From positions 1-59,070 of the forward strand of contig CALXYI010000046.1 in NCBI GenBank assembly GCA_944392935.1: DNA of 59,070 nucleotides, written 5' to 3'. Positions 34,238 through 42,790 of the stretch are shown here, piece after piece. The position numbers were made by a program, and so were the translations under genes. Each line of letters starts with the position of its first letter. The first letter of the stretch is position 1. This stretch comes from an uncultured Spirochaetaceae bacterium. GTDB lineage: Bacteria > Spirochaetota > Spirochaetia > Sphaerochaetales > Sphaerochaetaceae. The notes under the pieces are model-generated. The model did no database searches, was not told the origin of the DNA, and worked only from the letters and a program-made list of their open reading frames with translations.

Positions 34238-34714
34238 TCAGTATCCAAGTATGAGCTCACCGATCTTGCCGACCGGGAAGTCGATTCCAAGCCACCATGT
34301 GAAGATGGGGATGACCATGATCAGGCAGAATACGACTGCTATGATCGTTGTCTTCCAGCTCATCTTCTCGTAGAAGCGGCACCAGATGATCTCGAAGATG
34401 ATGACTGCAGGAACAGTTCCGATGATCATCATGGCAATCACCATCAGAAGGAATCCGATGGGAACATACCAGTTAAGGAGCCTGAACTCCTCCATCGGCT
34501 TCCTTATGCTCTGGAGAAGCGCGATGAGGCTCAGCGCGATAAGGCCTACGGAGACAATCGTCGAGAAGAACGCTGCCGTAGGTGTATGCGTATTGGAATT
34601 CCAGAATCCGAACTCGCTGAGTCCGATATAGAGGAACACGATACCTACGATGAGGCCTACGATCGGCAGGATCTGCTGGGTCGGAAGCTTCACCGGTTTC
34701 TTTGCGTCAATCAT
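34238..34714 (-). CDS. tctB: TTT-type small permease (TctB), second system
   Basis: A 158-residue TctB-like four-helix protein: LPIVGLIVGIVFLYIGL, AAFFSTIVSVGLIALSLIA, VPIGFLLMVIAMMIIGTVP and TTIIAVVFCLIMVIPIF. The ATG overlaps the pdxA stop as ATGA. It completes the second TTT transporter with the neighbouring TctA and TctC. Confidence 0.87.
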   Translation of the reverse strand: MIDAKKPVKLPTQQILPIVGLIVGIVFLYIGLSEFGFWNSNTHTPTAAFFSTIVSVGLIALSLIALLQSIRKPMEEFRLLNWYVPIGFLLMVIAMMIIGTVPAVIIFEIIWCRFYEKMSWKTTIIAVVFCLIMVIPIFTWWLGIDFPVGKIGELILGY

Positions 34715-35724
34715 TTTCCCTCCTCATAAAGGTGATTCGCCATGCGGCTCGCCATCTTGACTGCATTCTCGAATGCGCTTGTCTTGACGATGCCCTTTCC
34801 GGCGATGTCATATGCTGTCCCATGTGCGCATGTCACGATCGGAGCCGGGAGTCCTCCTGCAATCGTGATGCCCTGGTCGAAGCCCTTGAGCTTGAGGGCG
34901 ATCTGGCCCTGGTCATGGTACATCGTAACGACCGCATCGAAATCGCCGCGGAATGCGCGGATGAAGAGGATATCAGACGGGAATGGGCCCTGGGCGTCGA
35001 TGCCCTGGCTCCTCGCCTTCTCGATAGCCGGCGTGATTACATCGAGCTCTTCCCTTCCGCAGAGTCCGTTCTCGCCTGCATGCGGGTTAAGGGCTGCGAT
35101 GGCAAGGCGCGGCTTCGCGATGCCGCTGTTCTTCAGAGAGACGTTCGCGAGCGTGATCGCCCTCATGATCGAATCGACCGTGATGTGATCGCTTACTTCC
35201 TTGATAGGTATATGGCTCGTGGTCCTTGTCGTCCAGAGATCGCCGCATACGTTGATCTCGCCGAACGGAGCCGTGTGGTTGAATTCATGCGCGAGGAGAT
35301 GATGCTCCGACTCATACGGGCATCCCGCTTCCTTCATGCCGGCCTTGTTGAGGGAACCGAAGCAGAAGCCCTCGATTGCCTTCTCCTTATAGAGCTGGAC
35401 AGCGAATGTAAGCATATCAAGGCTTGCCTTGCCGCATGCGACAGTGAGCTTTCCGATAGGGGCATCCTCCTCGGAGAGGTTGTTCCTGTTGAACATCGGA
35501 TAGACGCCATCATCCCATGTCGCTTCCTTGATGTCGCTGATTTCCTTGATCCTGGCATCGCAGCCTACTGCCTTGAGAGCGCGGTTGATGATCCTCCTGT
35601 CTCCGATCAGTACAGGTCTGCAGTAATCGTCGAAGAAACGATTAGCCATGAGCTTTGCAATAATCTCCGGCCCTACTCCGCCACCATCGCCGAGCAGGAT
35701 GCCGAGAACTGGCTTCCTAGTCAT
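34711..35724 (-). CDS. pdxA2: PdxA-family 4-hydroxythreonine-4-phosphate dehydrogenase (PdxA2 type)
   Basis: A 337-residue PdxA-family NAD-dependent dehydrogenase. It has GDGGGVGPEIIAK at the N-terminus. Metal histidines lie in YESEHHLLAHEF, RTTSHIPIKEV and MYHDQGQIALK. It also has the LNPHAGENGLCG phosphate loop. Catabolic PdxA2 proteins oxidise and decarboxylate D- or L-threonate-4-phosphate to dihydroxyacetone phosphate. The partner DUF1537 kinase is not in this operon, so the exact substrate is open. The true ATG at 35724 has AAAAAGGAGGCATT; the frame stays open 58 codons further, through the promoter. It is first in the sigma-54-driven operon. Confidence 0.87.
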   Translation of the reverse strand: MTRKPVLGILLGDGGGVGPEIIAKLMANRFFDDYCRPVLIGDRRIINRALKAVGCDARIKEISDIKEATWDDGVYPMFNRNNLSEEDAPIGKLTVACGKASLDMLTFAVQLYKEKAIEGFCFGSLNKAGMKEAGCPYESEHHLLAHEFNHTAPFGEINVCGDLWTTRTTSHIPIKEVSDHITVDSIMRAITLANVSLKNSGIAKPRLAIAALNPHAGENGLCGREELDVITPAIEKARSQGIDAQGPFPSDILFIRAFRGDFDAVVTMYHDQGQIALKLKGFDQGITIAGGLPAPIVTCAHGTAYDIAGKGIVKTSAFENAVKMASRMANHLYEEGK

Positions 35725-35756
35725 AATGCCTCCTTTTTGATTTACTCCACCATTAT

Positions 35757-35772
35757 AGCGAAAAGCATGCCA
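35757..35772 (-). promoter_or_regulatory. Second sigma-54 (-24/-12) promoter
   Basis: Minus strand TGGCATGCTTTTCGCT, with GG and GC 12 bases apart and 13 or more matches to TGGCACG-N4-TTGCW. Transcription would start near 35746, about 22 bases before the pdxA2 ATG. Confidence 0.78.
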
Positions 35773-35904
35773 AAATCGAGACCGGAAACATGCCTCAGGA
35801 CGATTTTTTTTCCGCATGTACTGCCTGAAGAATGAGTTACGGGCTGAAAATATTCTATATGGAGTTTTGTGTAATCGGGATGTAGTTTCAGCCTGCACCT
35901 ATAT

Positions 35905-35919
35905 CATGTTTCAAACATG
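35905..35919. promoter_or_regulatory. Putative upstream activator site for the second EBP
   Basis: Perfect 15-bp palindrome CATGTTTCAAACATG, followed at once by a partial copy (TGTTTCAAATCA). It is 7 bases past the EBP stop codon and about 130 bp upstream of the -24 element. Confidence 0.65.
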
Positions 35920-35926
35920 TTTCAAA

Positions 35927-37801
35927 TCAGTTCCATGTTACATCCTTGAAACGTCGCCACAGCGTTGTGCGGGATACCCCGATGCTCCCGGCGAACTCAG
36001 CGAGGGAGAGCCCGGAGGCCTGATAGCGCCTGTAGAGCTCTGCCGGATCGATATTCCGGGGATTCACGGCCCCAGCAGCTGCATCCGTGGGCTCAAGCTC
36101 GCTTTCGGGGATATCTATGCTCCTCACGGAAAGCGGTGTTATCCTCTGGCTGCCGTTGAGGACGACTATGCGCTCGGCGACATTCCTCAGCTCCCTGATG
36201 TTCCCCAGCCACCTGTACTTCCTGAGCTCCGAGATAGCCGAATCATCTATCGGGGGCATGGCTATATCAAGACGCTCTGCATAAAGACGGACGAAATGGC
36301 GGAACAGCAGCCCCAGGTCATCCCCTCTGTCCCTCAGCGGCGGGATGCGTATCGTGAGGAGGTTTATCCTGTAGTACAGGTCACGGCGGAAGAGCCCCTT
36401 CTCGACAAGCGCGGGGATATCCTGGTTGGTAGCGCACATGACACGGACATCGACAGGTATCTCGTCATCGCCACCGACACGCCTTATCTCCTTCTCCTGG
36501 AGCACGCGCAGCAGCTTCGCCTGGAGCTGTATCGGCATCTCCCCTATCTCATCAAGGAAGATCGTTCCCTTGTCAGCAAGCTCGAAGAGCCCTGTGCGGC
36601 CTCCCTTCCTCGCACCTGTGAACGCACCCTCGCTGTAGCCGAAGAGCTCGGATTCGAGGAGCTCGGAGGAGATGGCAGCGCAGTTCACGGCAACGAACGG
36701 ACCTGAGGCCCTGCTGCTTGCATTGTGCATGGACTGGACGAAGAGCTCCTTGCCGGTCCCTGTCTCACCTACCACCAGCACGCTTCCGTCAGCCTGCGCA
36801 TAGCGTATGGCCTTGGCTATGAGCTGCCTCATGGATACATGCTCGGCGATGATATCGGAGAATGAATAGCGTGCCCTCATACCCCGCTCCCGGGGAATCG
36901 GCGCCGCGTTCTTCCCTGCCTCATAGATGCGCCCCACATCATGCATGCTGACGATTATCTCGCCGCTTTCGGCAAGGGTAAGCGAAATGAGCATCTTCTG
37001 CCCGAGCACGTCCTCGACGACTTCCGAGCTGGTCCCTTTCTCCAGATGCACGGCTGCCAGGCGTCTCGGCAGGAGCTCCGCTGCAGGCCTTCCTACGAGG
37101 CTGCCGCTGTCGAAGAATCCCTCTGCGACGCTGTTGGCAAGGGTTATCCTATCACCCCGCCCTATCGCAAGCAGGGAATACGGAAGCGCGTCGATCGCGA
37201 TTCGCAGCATCTCAGCCCTTGAGCGTTCCGCCTCGATGATGCGGGCCGCAGCAAGCGCGTCCCCTATCGATTCCTTTATGGCGGCCTCTCCTGTACCGAC
37301 ATGGCAGAAAGGTATATCCTTCCTGCGGCAGTATGCGCGGAGCGTATTGCCGCCGACAAGCACGCGGCAGCCCTGGGCCAGGAGATCATCCGCCGCAGCC
37401 CTGAGCTCTTCGTCATTGTATGCTACGCGGAGCTTCACCGTCAGCCCTGTAAGCTCATGGACGGTCTCCGGAAAGCATATCGTGCTGTCGGTGACTATGA
37501 GGCCGACAGAGGTGTCACGGCCATAGGTGCGCGTGACCTCGGCGAATGCATTCATGACATCCGCCCCGGACATGTTGATCTCTATCAGATGAAGCTCCGG
37601 GAACATCGTGCGGAGCGCATGGTATGTCATGCCGCGGACGACAACGATATCGTACTGCCTCAGATGGGAGAGTATGCTCGGATCCGAGCCATAGAAGCAC
37701 TCCATCGAGAAGCGTATATCAGAGGCATTGGCCGCTGCGACGGCTTCCTCATATGCCGGGATGATATCCTCGTACGGAACGATGACAAGAACGCTTACCA
37801 T
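35927..37801 (-). CDS. Sigma-54-dependent activator with PrpR-type N-terminal domain
   Basis: A 624-residue enhancer-binding protein. The N-terminal PrpR-like sensor covers residues 1-190 (YDIVVVRGMTYHALR, LHLIEINMSGADVMNAF). A PAS-like segment lies near 205-300. The AAA+ domain has Walker A GETGTGKELF, GAFTGA in [13 protein letters not shown] and Walker [10 protein letters not shown]. The HTH at the end is SLAEFAGSIGVSRTTLWRRF. It has the same domain order as the protein at 22620 but a different sensor sequence. The palindrome just past its stop and the -24/-12 promoter beyond it make the adjacent PdxA2-TTT operon its probable target. Confidence 0.93.
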   Translation of the reverse strand: MVSVLVIVPYEDIIPAYEEAVAAANASDIRFSMECFYGSDPSILSHLRQYDIVVVRGMTYHALRTMFPELHLIEINMSGADVMNAFAEVTRTYGRDTSVGLIVTDSTICFPETVHELTGLTVKLRVAYNDEELRAAADDLLAQGCRVLVGGNTLRAYCRRKDIPFCHVGTGEAAIKESIGDALAAARIIEAERSRAEMLRIAIDALPYSLLAIGRGDRITLANSVAEGFFDSGSLVGRPAAELLPRRLAAVHLEKGTSSEVVEDVLGQKMLISLTLAESGEIIVSMHDVGRIYEAGKNAAPIPRERGMRARYSFSDIIAEHVSMRQLIAKAIRYAQADGSVLVVGETGTGKELFVQSMHNASSRASGPFVAVNCAAISSELLESELFGYSEGAFTGARKGGRTGLFELADKGTIFLDEIGEMPIQLQAKLLRVLQEKEIRRVGGDDEIPVDVRVMCATNQDIPALVEKGLFRRDLYYRINLLTIRIPPLRDRGDDLGLLFRHFVRLYAERLDIAMPPIDDSAISELRKYRWLGNIRELRNVAERIVVLNGSQRITPLSVRSIDIPESELEPTDAAAGAVNPRNIDPAELYRRYQASGLSLAEFAGSIGVSRTTLWRRFKDVTWN

Positions 37802-37893
37802 GGCTTCATTATATTGGAAGATGCGGAAAAGATGCAGGGTGCGGATGCAGGCAAGGTGTGGGCATTGTGCCGTGTTTAGGGTATCATGGCCCT

Positions 37894-38448
37894 ATGAGCA
37901 TAAAAGATATCCTTAGCTATATACTGCTGATGATCCTCATCGCATTCACCCTTCTCAATTTCTATGCCCTGCTTACCTCGAAGAAGCGCAGGGCGGCCTC
38001 AACCATGAAATACAACACGGAGATGTCAACGATCGAGAGCAACCTGCTGCGCATCATGAAGGAACGGGCGCTCAACTTCACCATGGTCAGGAGATTCATG
38101 AACGACAAGGGACAGGGAATCATCCTGGTTGCCGATATGGAGAAGAGGATCGCCGCCATCGGCATGACAGGCGATACGGAGCTCTTCTCATTCGACGAGC
38201 TCACCGATGCCCATGCGGATTTCACGAAGGGTAAGAGAAGGTACCACACGGCATCCGTCACCGCTGTGATCAGGGGCGTGGACATAACATACGAGATAGG
38301 CACGCGCCCGTTCTTCAGGCGCGGCATCATCGGGAAGGTGATCTATGAGACCGCCGGTGAATTCAACGCCTCGCTGTGGGAGATCATAAACGCCTCGAAG
38401 GATCCCGCAGGGGAAGGCGGGAATGCGGAAGAGGGCAAGGCTGACTGA
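37894..38448 (+). CDS. Uncharacterised membrane-anchored protein (184 aa)
   Basis: I do not recognise the family. Residues about 5-25 form one membrane segment (YILLMILIAFTLLNFYALL), then a basic stop (TSKKRR). The rest is a soluble domain with mixed strands and helices (GIILVADMEKRIAAIGM, VDITYEIGTRPFFRRG). The shape is N-in, C-out or cytosolic; the topology is not decidable from sequence alone. The ATG at 37894 has a poor ribosome binding site, and a GTG at 37858 is an alternative start. It is divergent from the EBP gene and convergent with an ABC exporter gene. Confidence 0.6.
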   Translation: MSIKDILSYILLMILIAFTLLNFYALLTSKKRRAASTMKYNTEMSTIESNLLRIMKERALNFTMVRRFMNDKGQGIILVADMEKRIAAIGMTGDTELFSFDELTDAHADFTKGKRRYHTASVTAVIRGVDITYEIGTRPFFRRGIIGKVIYETAGEFNASLWEIINASKDPAGEGGNAEEGKAD

Positions 38449-38468
38449 GGCCGCCGATGAAGGCGGCC
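38449..38468. terminator. Hairpin between convergent genes
   Basis: GGCCGCC/GGCGGCC stem (38449-38455 with 38462-38468), loop GATGAA, in the 25-bp gap between the membrane-anchored unknown and the ABC exporter. It may terminate both strands, although U-runs are short. Confidence 0.6.
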
Positions 38469-38473
38469 ATTGC

Positions 38474-40375
38474 CTACTCCAGTTCCACGGCTCCCGTATA
38501 GAGACGATAGTAGACACCGCGCTGGGCAATCAGGTCATCATGGTCTCCCCTCTCTATGATGCGCCCATGGTCGAGCACCATTATCGCATTCGAGTTGCGG
38601 ACTGTCGAAAGGCGGTGCGCGATGACGAATACGGTGCGGTTCGCCATCAGGCGGTCCATTCCGCTCTGCACGAGCGCCTCGGTATGGGTATCGATCGATG
38701 AAGTCGCCTCATCCATGACAAGCACAGGAGGATCCGCGATAGCCGCACGGGCGATCGAGATCAGCTGCCTCTGCCCCTGCGAGAGGCTCTCGCCGTTGTT
38801 GGTGATCATCGTATCGTAGCCATCAGGCATCATCATTATGAAGCCATGGGCATTGGCAAGCTTCGCAGCAGCGATGACTTCATCATCCGTAGCCTCCAGC
38901 TTCCCGAACTTTATGTTCTCCTTTATCGTACCGGTGAAGAGGTTCGTATCCTGCAGTATCATCCCGAGGGAGTGGCGGAGATCGGCCTTCCTTATCTTGT
39001 TGATGTTGATTCCGTCGAACCTGATCTTCCCGTCCTGTATATCATAGAAGCGGTTGAGGAGATTCGTTATCGTCGTCTTGCCTGCTCCAGTGGAGCCGAC
39101 GAAGGCTATCTTCTGCCCCGGCTTGGCGTAGAGCGATATATCATGGAGCACCATCTTGTCCGGCACATAGCCGAAATCTACATCCCGCATCACTATGTCA
39201 CCGCGGAGAGGCACATAGCTCACGGGGCTTCCATCATGGTGCGGATGCTTCCATGCCCAGAGACCTGTATGCTCCCCTGTCTCCGTGAGATTGCCGCTCT
39301 CATCCATCTTCGCATTGACAAGCGTCACATAGCCGTCATCGGTCTCGCTCTCCTCATCCAGGAGCTCGAATATGCGCTCGGCGCCGGCAAGGGCAAGGAG
39401 GACCATGTTCGACTGCTGCGAGATCTGGTTCACGTTGTTCGAGAATGAACGGGAAAGCTGCAGGAATGCCGCCAGAAGGCCTATCGTATAGCCGGATGCG
39501 GCACCGCCAGAGAGAATCACTGCCACTGCCCCTACTATCACGAGCGCCACATACTGCAGATTGCCGAGATTCATCGTGACGGGCCCCATTATATTCGCAT
39601 AGGTGTTTCCCTTGGTCATCGACTTCCTCAGCTTCTCGTTGAGCGCTGCGAAATCGCTGCGGCTCTGATCCTCATGGCAGAACACCTTTATCACGCGCTG
39701 CCCGTTCATCATCTCCTCTATGAATCCATTGACGGAGGCAAGATCCGCCTGCTGGGCTGCAAACTGCCGTCCAGAGCGCTTCGCGATCGATGATGTAGCC
39801 TTCATCGTCAGCAGGGCGAAGAGCGCGACCACGGCTGTCATGATCCAGGAATTCATGATCATGGACACTATGACCATCACAAGCGTTATCGAGGACTGCA
39901 TCAGCTGCACCAGCGCATGGGAGATGAACTGGTTCAGCGTATCGGTGTCATTCGAGAAGCGGGACATTATCGTGCCGTGCTGATTCTGGTCGAAATACGA
40001 GACAGGCAGCGACTCGAGCCTGCGGAACATATCGACGCGTATCGTGTACAGGGTATCCTGGGATATCCCGACCATCGTGCGTGACAGGAGGTAGTTGAAC
40101 ACCACCGAGATGCTGACAATGGCAGCGAACTGCGTAAGGGACGCGATGACAGGAGCCCATGAAGGATCCTCCACGCCGATGAGCGGGAAGACGCACTCAT
40201 CGATGAACAGCCCCAGGAAGTTCGATGAGTAGACTATCGAGAATGATGATATGAGGATGCAGGCCACTATGAAGGCGAACTTCAGCTTCCTCTCCCCGAA
40301 TACAAGCTTCAGTACGCGCTTCATGGCCTTCTTCGGATCCTTTGCCCTTGCGGCGGTGGCTCTTGCCCTAAGCAT
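38474..40375 (-). CDS. ABC exporter half-transporter (type IV, permease-ATPase)
   Basis: A 633-residue ABC transporter with an N-terminal six-helix membrane domain and a C-terminal ATPase. The ATPase has Walker A FVGSTGAGKTTITN, Q-loop MILQDTNLF, signature SLSQGQRQLI and Walker B PVLVMDEATSSID. The ATG at 40375 follows GAGGAGG and overlaps the upstream half-transporter by 8 bp. Together they form a heterodimeric exporter of the LmrCD/BmrCD class. The insert between membrane and ATPase parts (about 90 residues, LVNAKMDESGNLTETGEHTG) is longer than usual. The substrate is unknown, probably a drug, lipid or peptide. Confidence 0.92.
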   Translation of the reverse strand: MLRARATAARAKDPKKAMKRVLKLVFGERKLKFAFIVACILISSFSIVYSSNFLGLFIDECVFPLIGVEDPSWAPVIASLTQFAAIVSISVVFNYLLSRTMVGISQDTLYTIRVDMFRRLESLPVSYFDQNQHGTIMSRFSNDTDTLNQFISHALVQLMQSSITLVMVIVSMIMNSWIMTAVVALFALLTMKATSSIAKRSGRQFAAQQADLASVNGFIEEMMNGQRVIKVFCHEDQSRSDFAALNEKLRKSMTKGNTYANIMGPVTMNLGNLQYVALVIVGAVAVILSGGAASGYTIGLLAAFLQLSRSFSNNVNQISQQSNMVLLALAGAERIFELLDEESETDDGYVTLVNAKMDESGNLTETGEHTGLWAWKHPHHDGSPVSYVPLRGDIVMRDVDFGYVPDKMVLHDISLYAKPGQKIAFVGSTGAGKTTITNLLNRFYDIQDGKIRFDGININKIRKADLRHSLGMILQDTNLFTGTIKENIKFGKLEATDDEVIAAAKLANAHGFIMMMPDGYDTMITNNGESLSQGQRQLISIARAAIADPPVLVMDEATSSIDTHTEALVQSGMDRLMANRTVFVIAHRLSTVRNSNAIMVLDHGRIIERGDHDDLIAQRGVYYRLYTGAVELE

Positions 40376-42095
40376 CGAGGTTGCCTCCTCTTGTCTGCGT
40401 CTCGTAGAGATCGCGGTAATCGGCATTGCGCGCAAGCAGCTCATCGTGGGTGCCCGCATCGGCAATGCGTCCGTTGTCAAGCATTATGATCTGATCGGCA
40501 TCCATGACGGATGAAAGCCTCTGGCTGATTATTATCTTCGTCAGATCCTTCACATCCTCCCGCAGCGCCTTCCTTATCGATGCATCGGTAGCGGTATCGA
40601 CAGCGGATGTGGAGTCGTCCATTATCAGTATCCTCGGCTTCTTCAGGAGCGCGCGGGCTATGCAGAGCCTCTGCCTCTGCCCTCCGGAGAAGTTCGTGCC
40701 GCCCTGGTCCACATGGCTGTCATAGCCCTCGCTCATCGCCTCGACGAACGGAGCTGCGGCAGCCACGCGGCATGCCCGGCGGATCTCCTCATCGGTCGCC
40801 CCGGGATTCCCCCACCTCAGGTTCTCGGCAACCGTACCCGAGAATAGGGTATTCTTCTGGAGCACGACCGCAACCTCGTTCCGCAGTGCCCTGAGGCTGT
40901 ATTCCCTTACATCATGGCCACCGACGATGACACTGCCATCGGTGGCATCATAGAGCCTGGCTATAAGAGATATAAGGGACGTCTTGCCCGAACCTGTATT
41001 GCCGATGATCCCGACCATCTCTCCGCTCCTTATGCTGAGATCGATATCGCTCAGGACCTTCGAGCTCTTCCCATAGCCGAACGAGACATGGCGGAATTCC
41101 ACAGATCCATCCGGGACTGCCTTCAGGCCATCGGGATTGGTATCCATGCCCGGTTCCGTATTCAGGACCTCTGCGATCCTCACCATCGAGGCATGGGCGA
41201 TGGAGAGCATCACGATGACCATGCCGGTCATGACGAGGGATGAGAGTATCTGGCCTGTATATGTATAGATGCTCATCAGCTCCCCCGTCTCCATATGCCC
41301 TATGTTTATGAGACGGGCCCCGATATACGAGATAGCGATCATGCAGCAGTAGGTCACTGCCATCATCAGGGGGCTCATCAGGGCCATGATTGTCTGGCCG
41401 CGACGGAAATTGCGCCTTATCGTCTCGGAAGCCTCCTCGAACTTGCCGAGCTGCTCCTCCTCCCTGACATATGCCTTGACGGTCCTTATGCCGTTCAGGT
41501 TCTCCTGCACTACGCGGTTGAAGACATCATAGCCGCGGAACGCATTGGAGAATGCGGTGTACGTGCGGCGGAATATGAGGAAGATGCAGACTGCGACGAC
41601 CGGGATCGCGACAGCGAATACAAGGGAGAGCGCTCCGCCATTGTGATAGACCATGATGATGGCGAATATGAACATTATCGGGGACCGCACGCAGATCCTT
41701 ATCATCATCTGGAACGACTGCTGAACATTCTGCACATCCGTCGTCATGCGGGTTATCAGGGATGATGTGGAGAACCTGTCCACATCCGCGAATGAGAAGT
41801 CCATGATGCGCGAATAGAGATCGGTGCGTATGTTCGTCGCGAATCCGGCGGATGCCTTCGAGGCGCTCCAGGCGCCGGCCATGCCGAAGGAAAGCGAGAG
41901 CATCGCCGCAGCGACTATGGCGATCCCGATCCTGAATACATACCCCATATCCTGCGTCGTCACGCCCCTGTCGACGATGAGAGCCATCAGCGTTGGTATA
42001 AGAACCTCCATCGCGACCTCGCCTACCATGAAAAGCGGGGTGATGAACGCGTATTTCCTGTATTCTCTCACACGGGAAAGAAGAGTCCTCAGCAT
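40368..42095 (-). CDS. ABC exporter half-transporter (type IV, permease-ATPase)
   Basis: A 575-residue partner of the next gene. The six-helix membrane domain starts MLRTLLSRVREYRKYAF. The ATPase has Walker A IIGNTGSGKTSLIS, signature NFSGGQRQRLC and Walker B ILIMDDSTSAVDT. The Walker B is followed by Asp (DDS) in place of the catalytic Glu, so this half probably carries the degenerate ATP site typical of heterodimeric exporters. The partner has the canonical DEATS. GGAGGGACTGGA precedes the ATG, which lies 7 bp inside the marR gene. MarR-linked exporters usually respond to toxic compounds. Confidence 0.92.
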   Translation of the reverse strand: MLRTLLSRVREYRKYAFITPLFMVGEVAMEVLIPTLMALIVDRGVTTQDMGYVFRIGIAIVAAAMLSLSFGMAGAWSASKASAGFATNIRTDLYSRIMDFSFADVDRFSTSSLITRMTTDVQNVQQSFQMMIRICVRSPIMFIFAIIMVYHNGGALSLVFAVAIPVVAVCIFLIFRRTYTAFSNAFRGYDVFNRVVQENLNGIRTVKAYVREEEQLGKFEEASETIRRNFRRGQTIMALMSPLMMAVTYCCMIAISYIGARLINIGHMETGELMSIYTYTGQILSSLVMTGMVIVMLSIAHASMVRIAEVLNTEPGMDTNPDGLKAVPDGSVEFRHVSFGYGKSSKVLSDIDLSIRSGEMVGIIGNTGSGKTSLISLIARLYDATDGSVIVGGHDVREYSLRALRNEVAVVLQKNTLFSGTVAENLRWGNPGATDEEIRRACRVAAAAPFVEAMSEGYDSHVDQGGTNFSGGQRQRLCIARALLKKPRILIMDDSTSAVDTATDASIRKALREDVKDLTKIIISQRLSSVMDADQIIMLDNGRIADAGTHDELLARNADYRDLYETQTRGGNLDA

Positions 42096-42514
42096 TCCAG
42101 TCCCTCCAGTGTCTCCCTGAGCTTCCTGCATGCGGCCATGAAGCATTCCCTATCCATGCATCCGAGCGACCGGGAAAGCTTCTCCTCGATCTCGATCGAG
42201 TCCTTCCTCGCCTCCTCAAGCCGTCTCTTCCCTTCTTCGGTTATCGCGATGCGCCGCATGCGGCCATCGGATCTGTCACGATCCTTCCTCAGGAGTCCCT
42301 GCTCCTCCATGGAATCGACAAGCGCCGAGACCGATGCCCTCGACATCGAGAACATGCGTTCCATATCGCGCTGGAATGAGCAGCCGGATGAAATGCTTGA
42401 GAGGATGCGCCACTGCGCAGTGCTCAGCCCTGCCGATCGCAGGGTGCGGTCGCCTGTCTTGCGCACAAGGCGGCCAAGGGCCCCGAGCGTGAAGAGGATC
42501 ATATCATCTTTCAT
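42089..42514 (-). CDS. MarR-family transcriptional regulator
   Basis: A 141-residue winged-helix protein: LSTAQWRILSSISSGCS, then the recognition region FSMSRASVSALVDSMEEQGL and the wing RKDRDRSDGRMRRIAITEEG. It heads the ABC exporter operon and overlaps the next gene by 7 bp. A GTTCG-TTTC-CGAAC dyad directly upstream of the ATG suggests autorepression, relieved by a small ligand. The ribosome binding site is weak (GGAAACGAACT) and falls inside the dyad. Confidence 0.9.
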   Translation of the reverse strand: MKDDMILFTLGALGRLVRKTGDRTLRSAGLSTAQWRILSSISSGCSFQRDMERMFSMSRASVSALVDSMEEQGLLRKDRDRSDGRMRRIAITEEGKRRLEEARKDSIEIEEKLSRSLGCMDRECFMAACRKLRETLEGLEC

Positions 42515-42515
42515 A

Positions 42516-42529
42516 GTTCGTTTCCGAAC
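42516..42529. promoter_or_regulatory. Putative MarR operator
   Basis: GTTCG/CGAAC inverted repeat with a 4-base centre, 1-15 bases upstream of the marR start codon. Flanking bases extend it weakly (TAGTTCG...CGAACAAA). Confidence 0.5.
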
Positions 42530-42595
42530 AAATGATATTCACCGACCCGCCTTCAGTCAACGCGATCGCCGATATTCACTGAAAATACATATTCA

Positions 42596-42624
42596 AGGAA
42601 AAGCCGCTGCGCGATGGCAGCGGC
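42596..42624 (-). terminator. Terminator after the OadB/OadG-like pair
   Basis: Perfect 8-bp stem GCCGCTGC/GCAGCGGC (42603-42610 with 42617-42624). On the minus strand it is followed by TTTTCC. Confidence 0.78.
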
Positions 42625-42652
42625 CCTATGCAGGATGATTGGATCCTGTCGA

Positions 42653-42775
42653 TCATTTATCCTTGTTCTTGGTTATCGCATTGAGGATAACAAGCGCTAC
42701 GAACAGGATACCGAGCGCTCCGGCCAGAAGACCCCAGCTGGAGAATGCGACTACGAAGACATTTGGCATATCCAT
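42653..42775 (-). CDS. Small OadG-like membrane protein (40 aa)
   Basis: A short gene read directly from the minus strand: MDMPNVFVVAFSSWGLLAGA, then LGILFVALVILNAITKNKDK and TGA. It has one hydrophobic helix (about residues 6-33) and a short charged tail, like the membrane part of the gamma (OadG) subunit of Na+-pumping decarboxylases. AGGAGG lies 8 bases before the ATG, starts right at the oadB stop, and is followed by a good terminator. Hence it is very probably a real second gene of the operon. OadG links the beta and alpha subunits; this one is only half the usual length, lacking the zinc-binding tail. Confidence 0.75.
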   Translation of the reverse strand: MDMPNVFVVAFSSWGLLAGALGILFVALVILNAITKNKDK

Positions 42776-42790
42776 AACCTATACCTCCTA

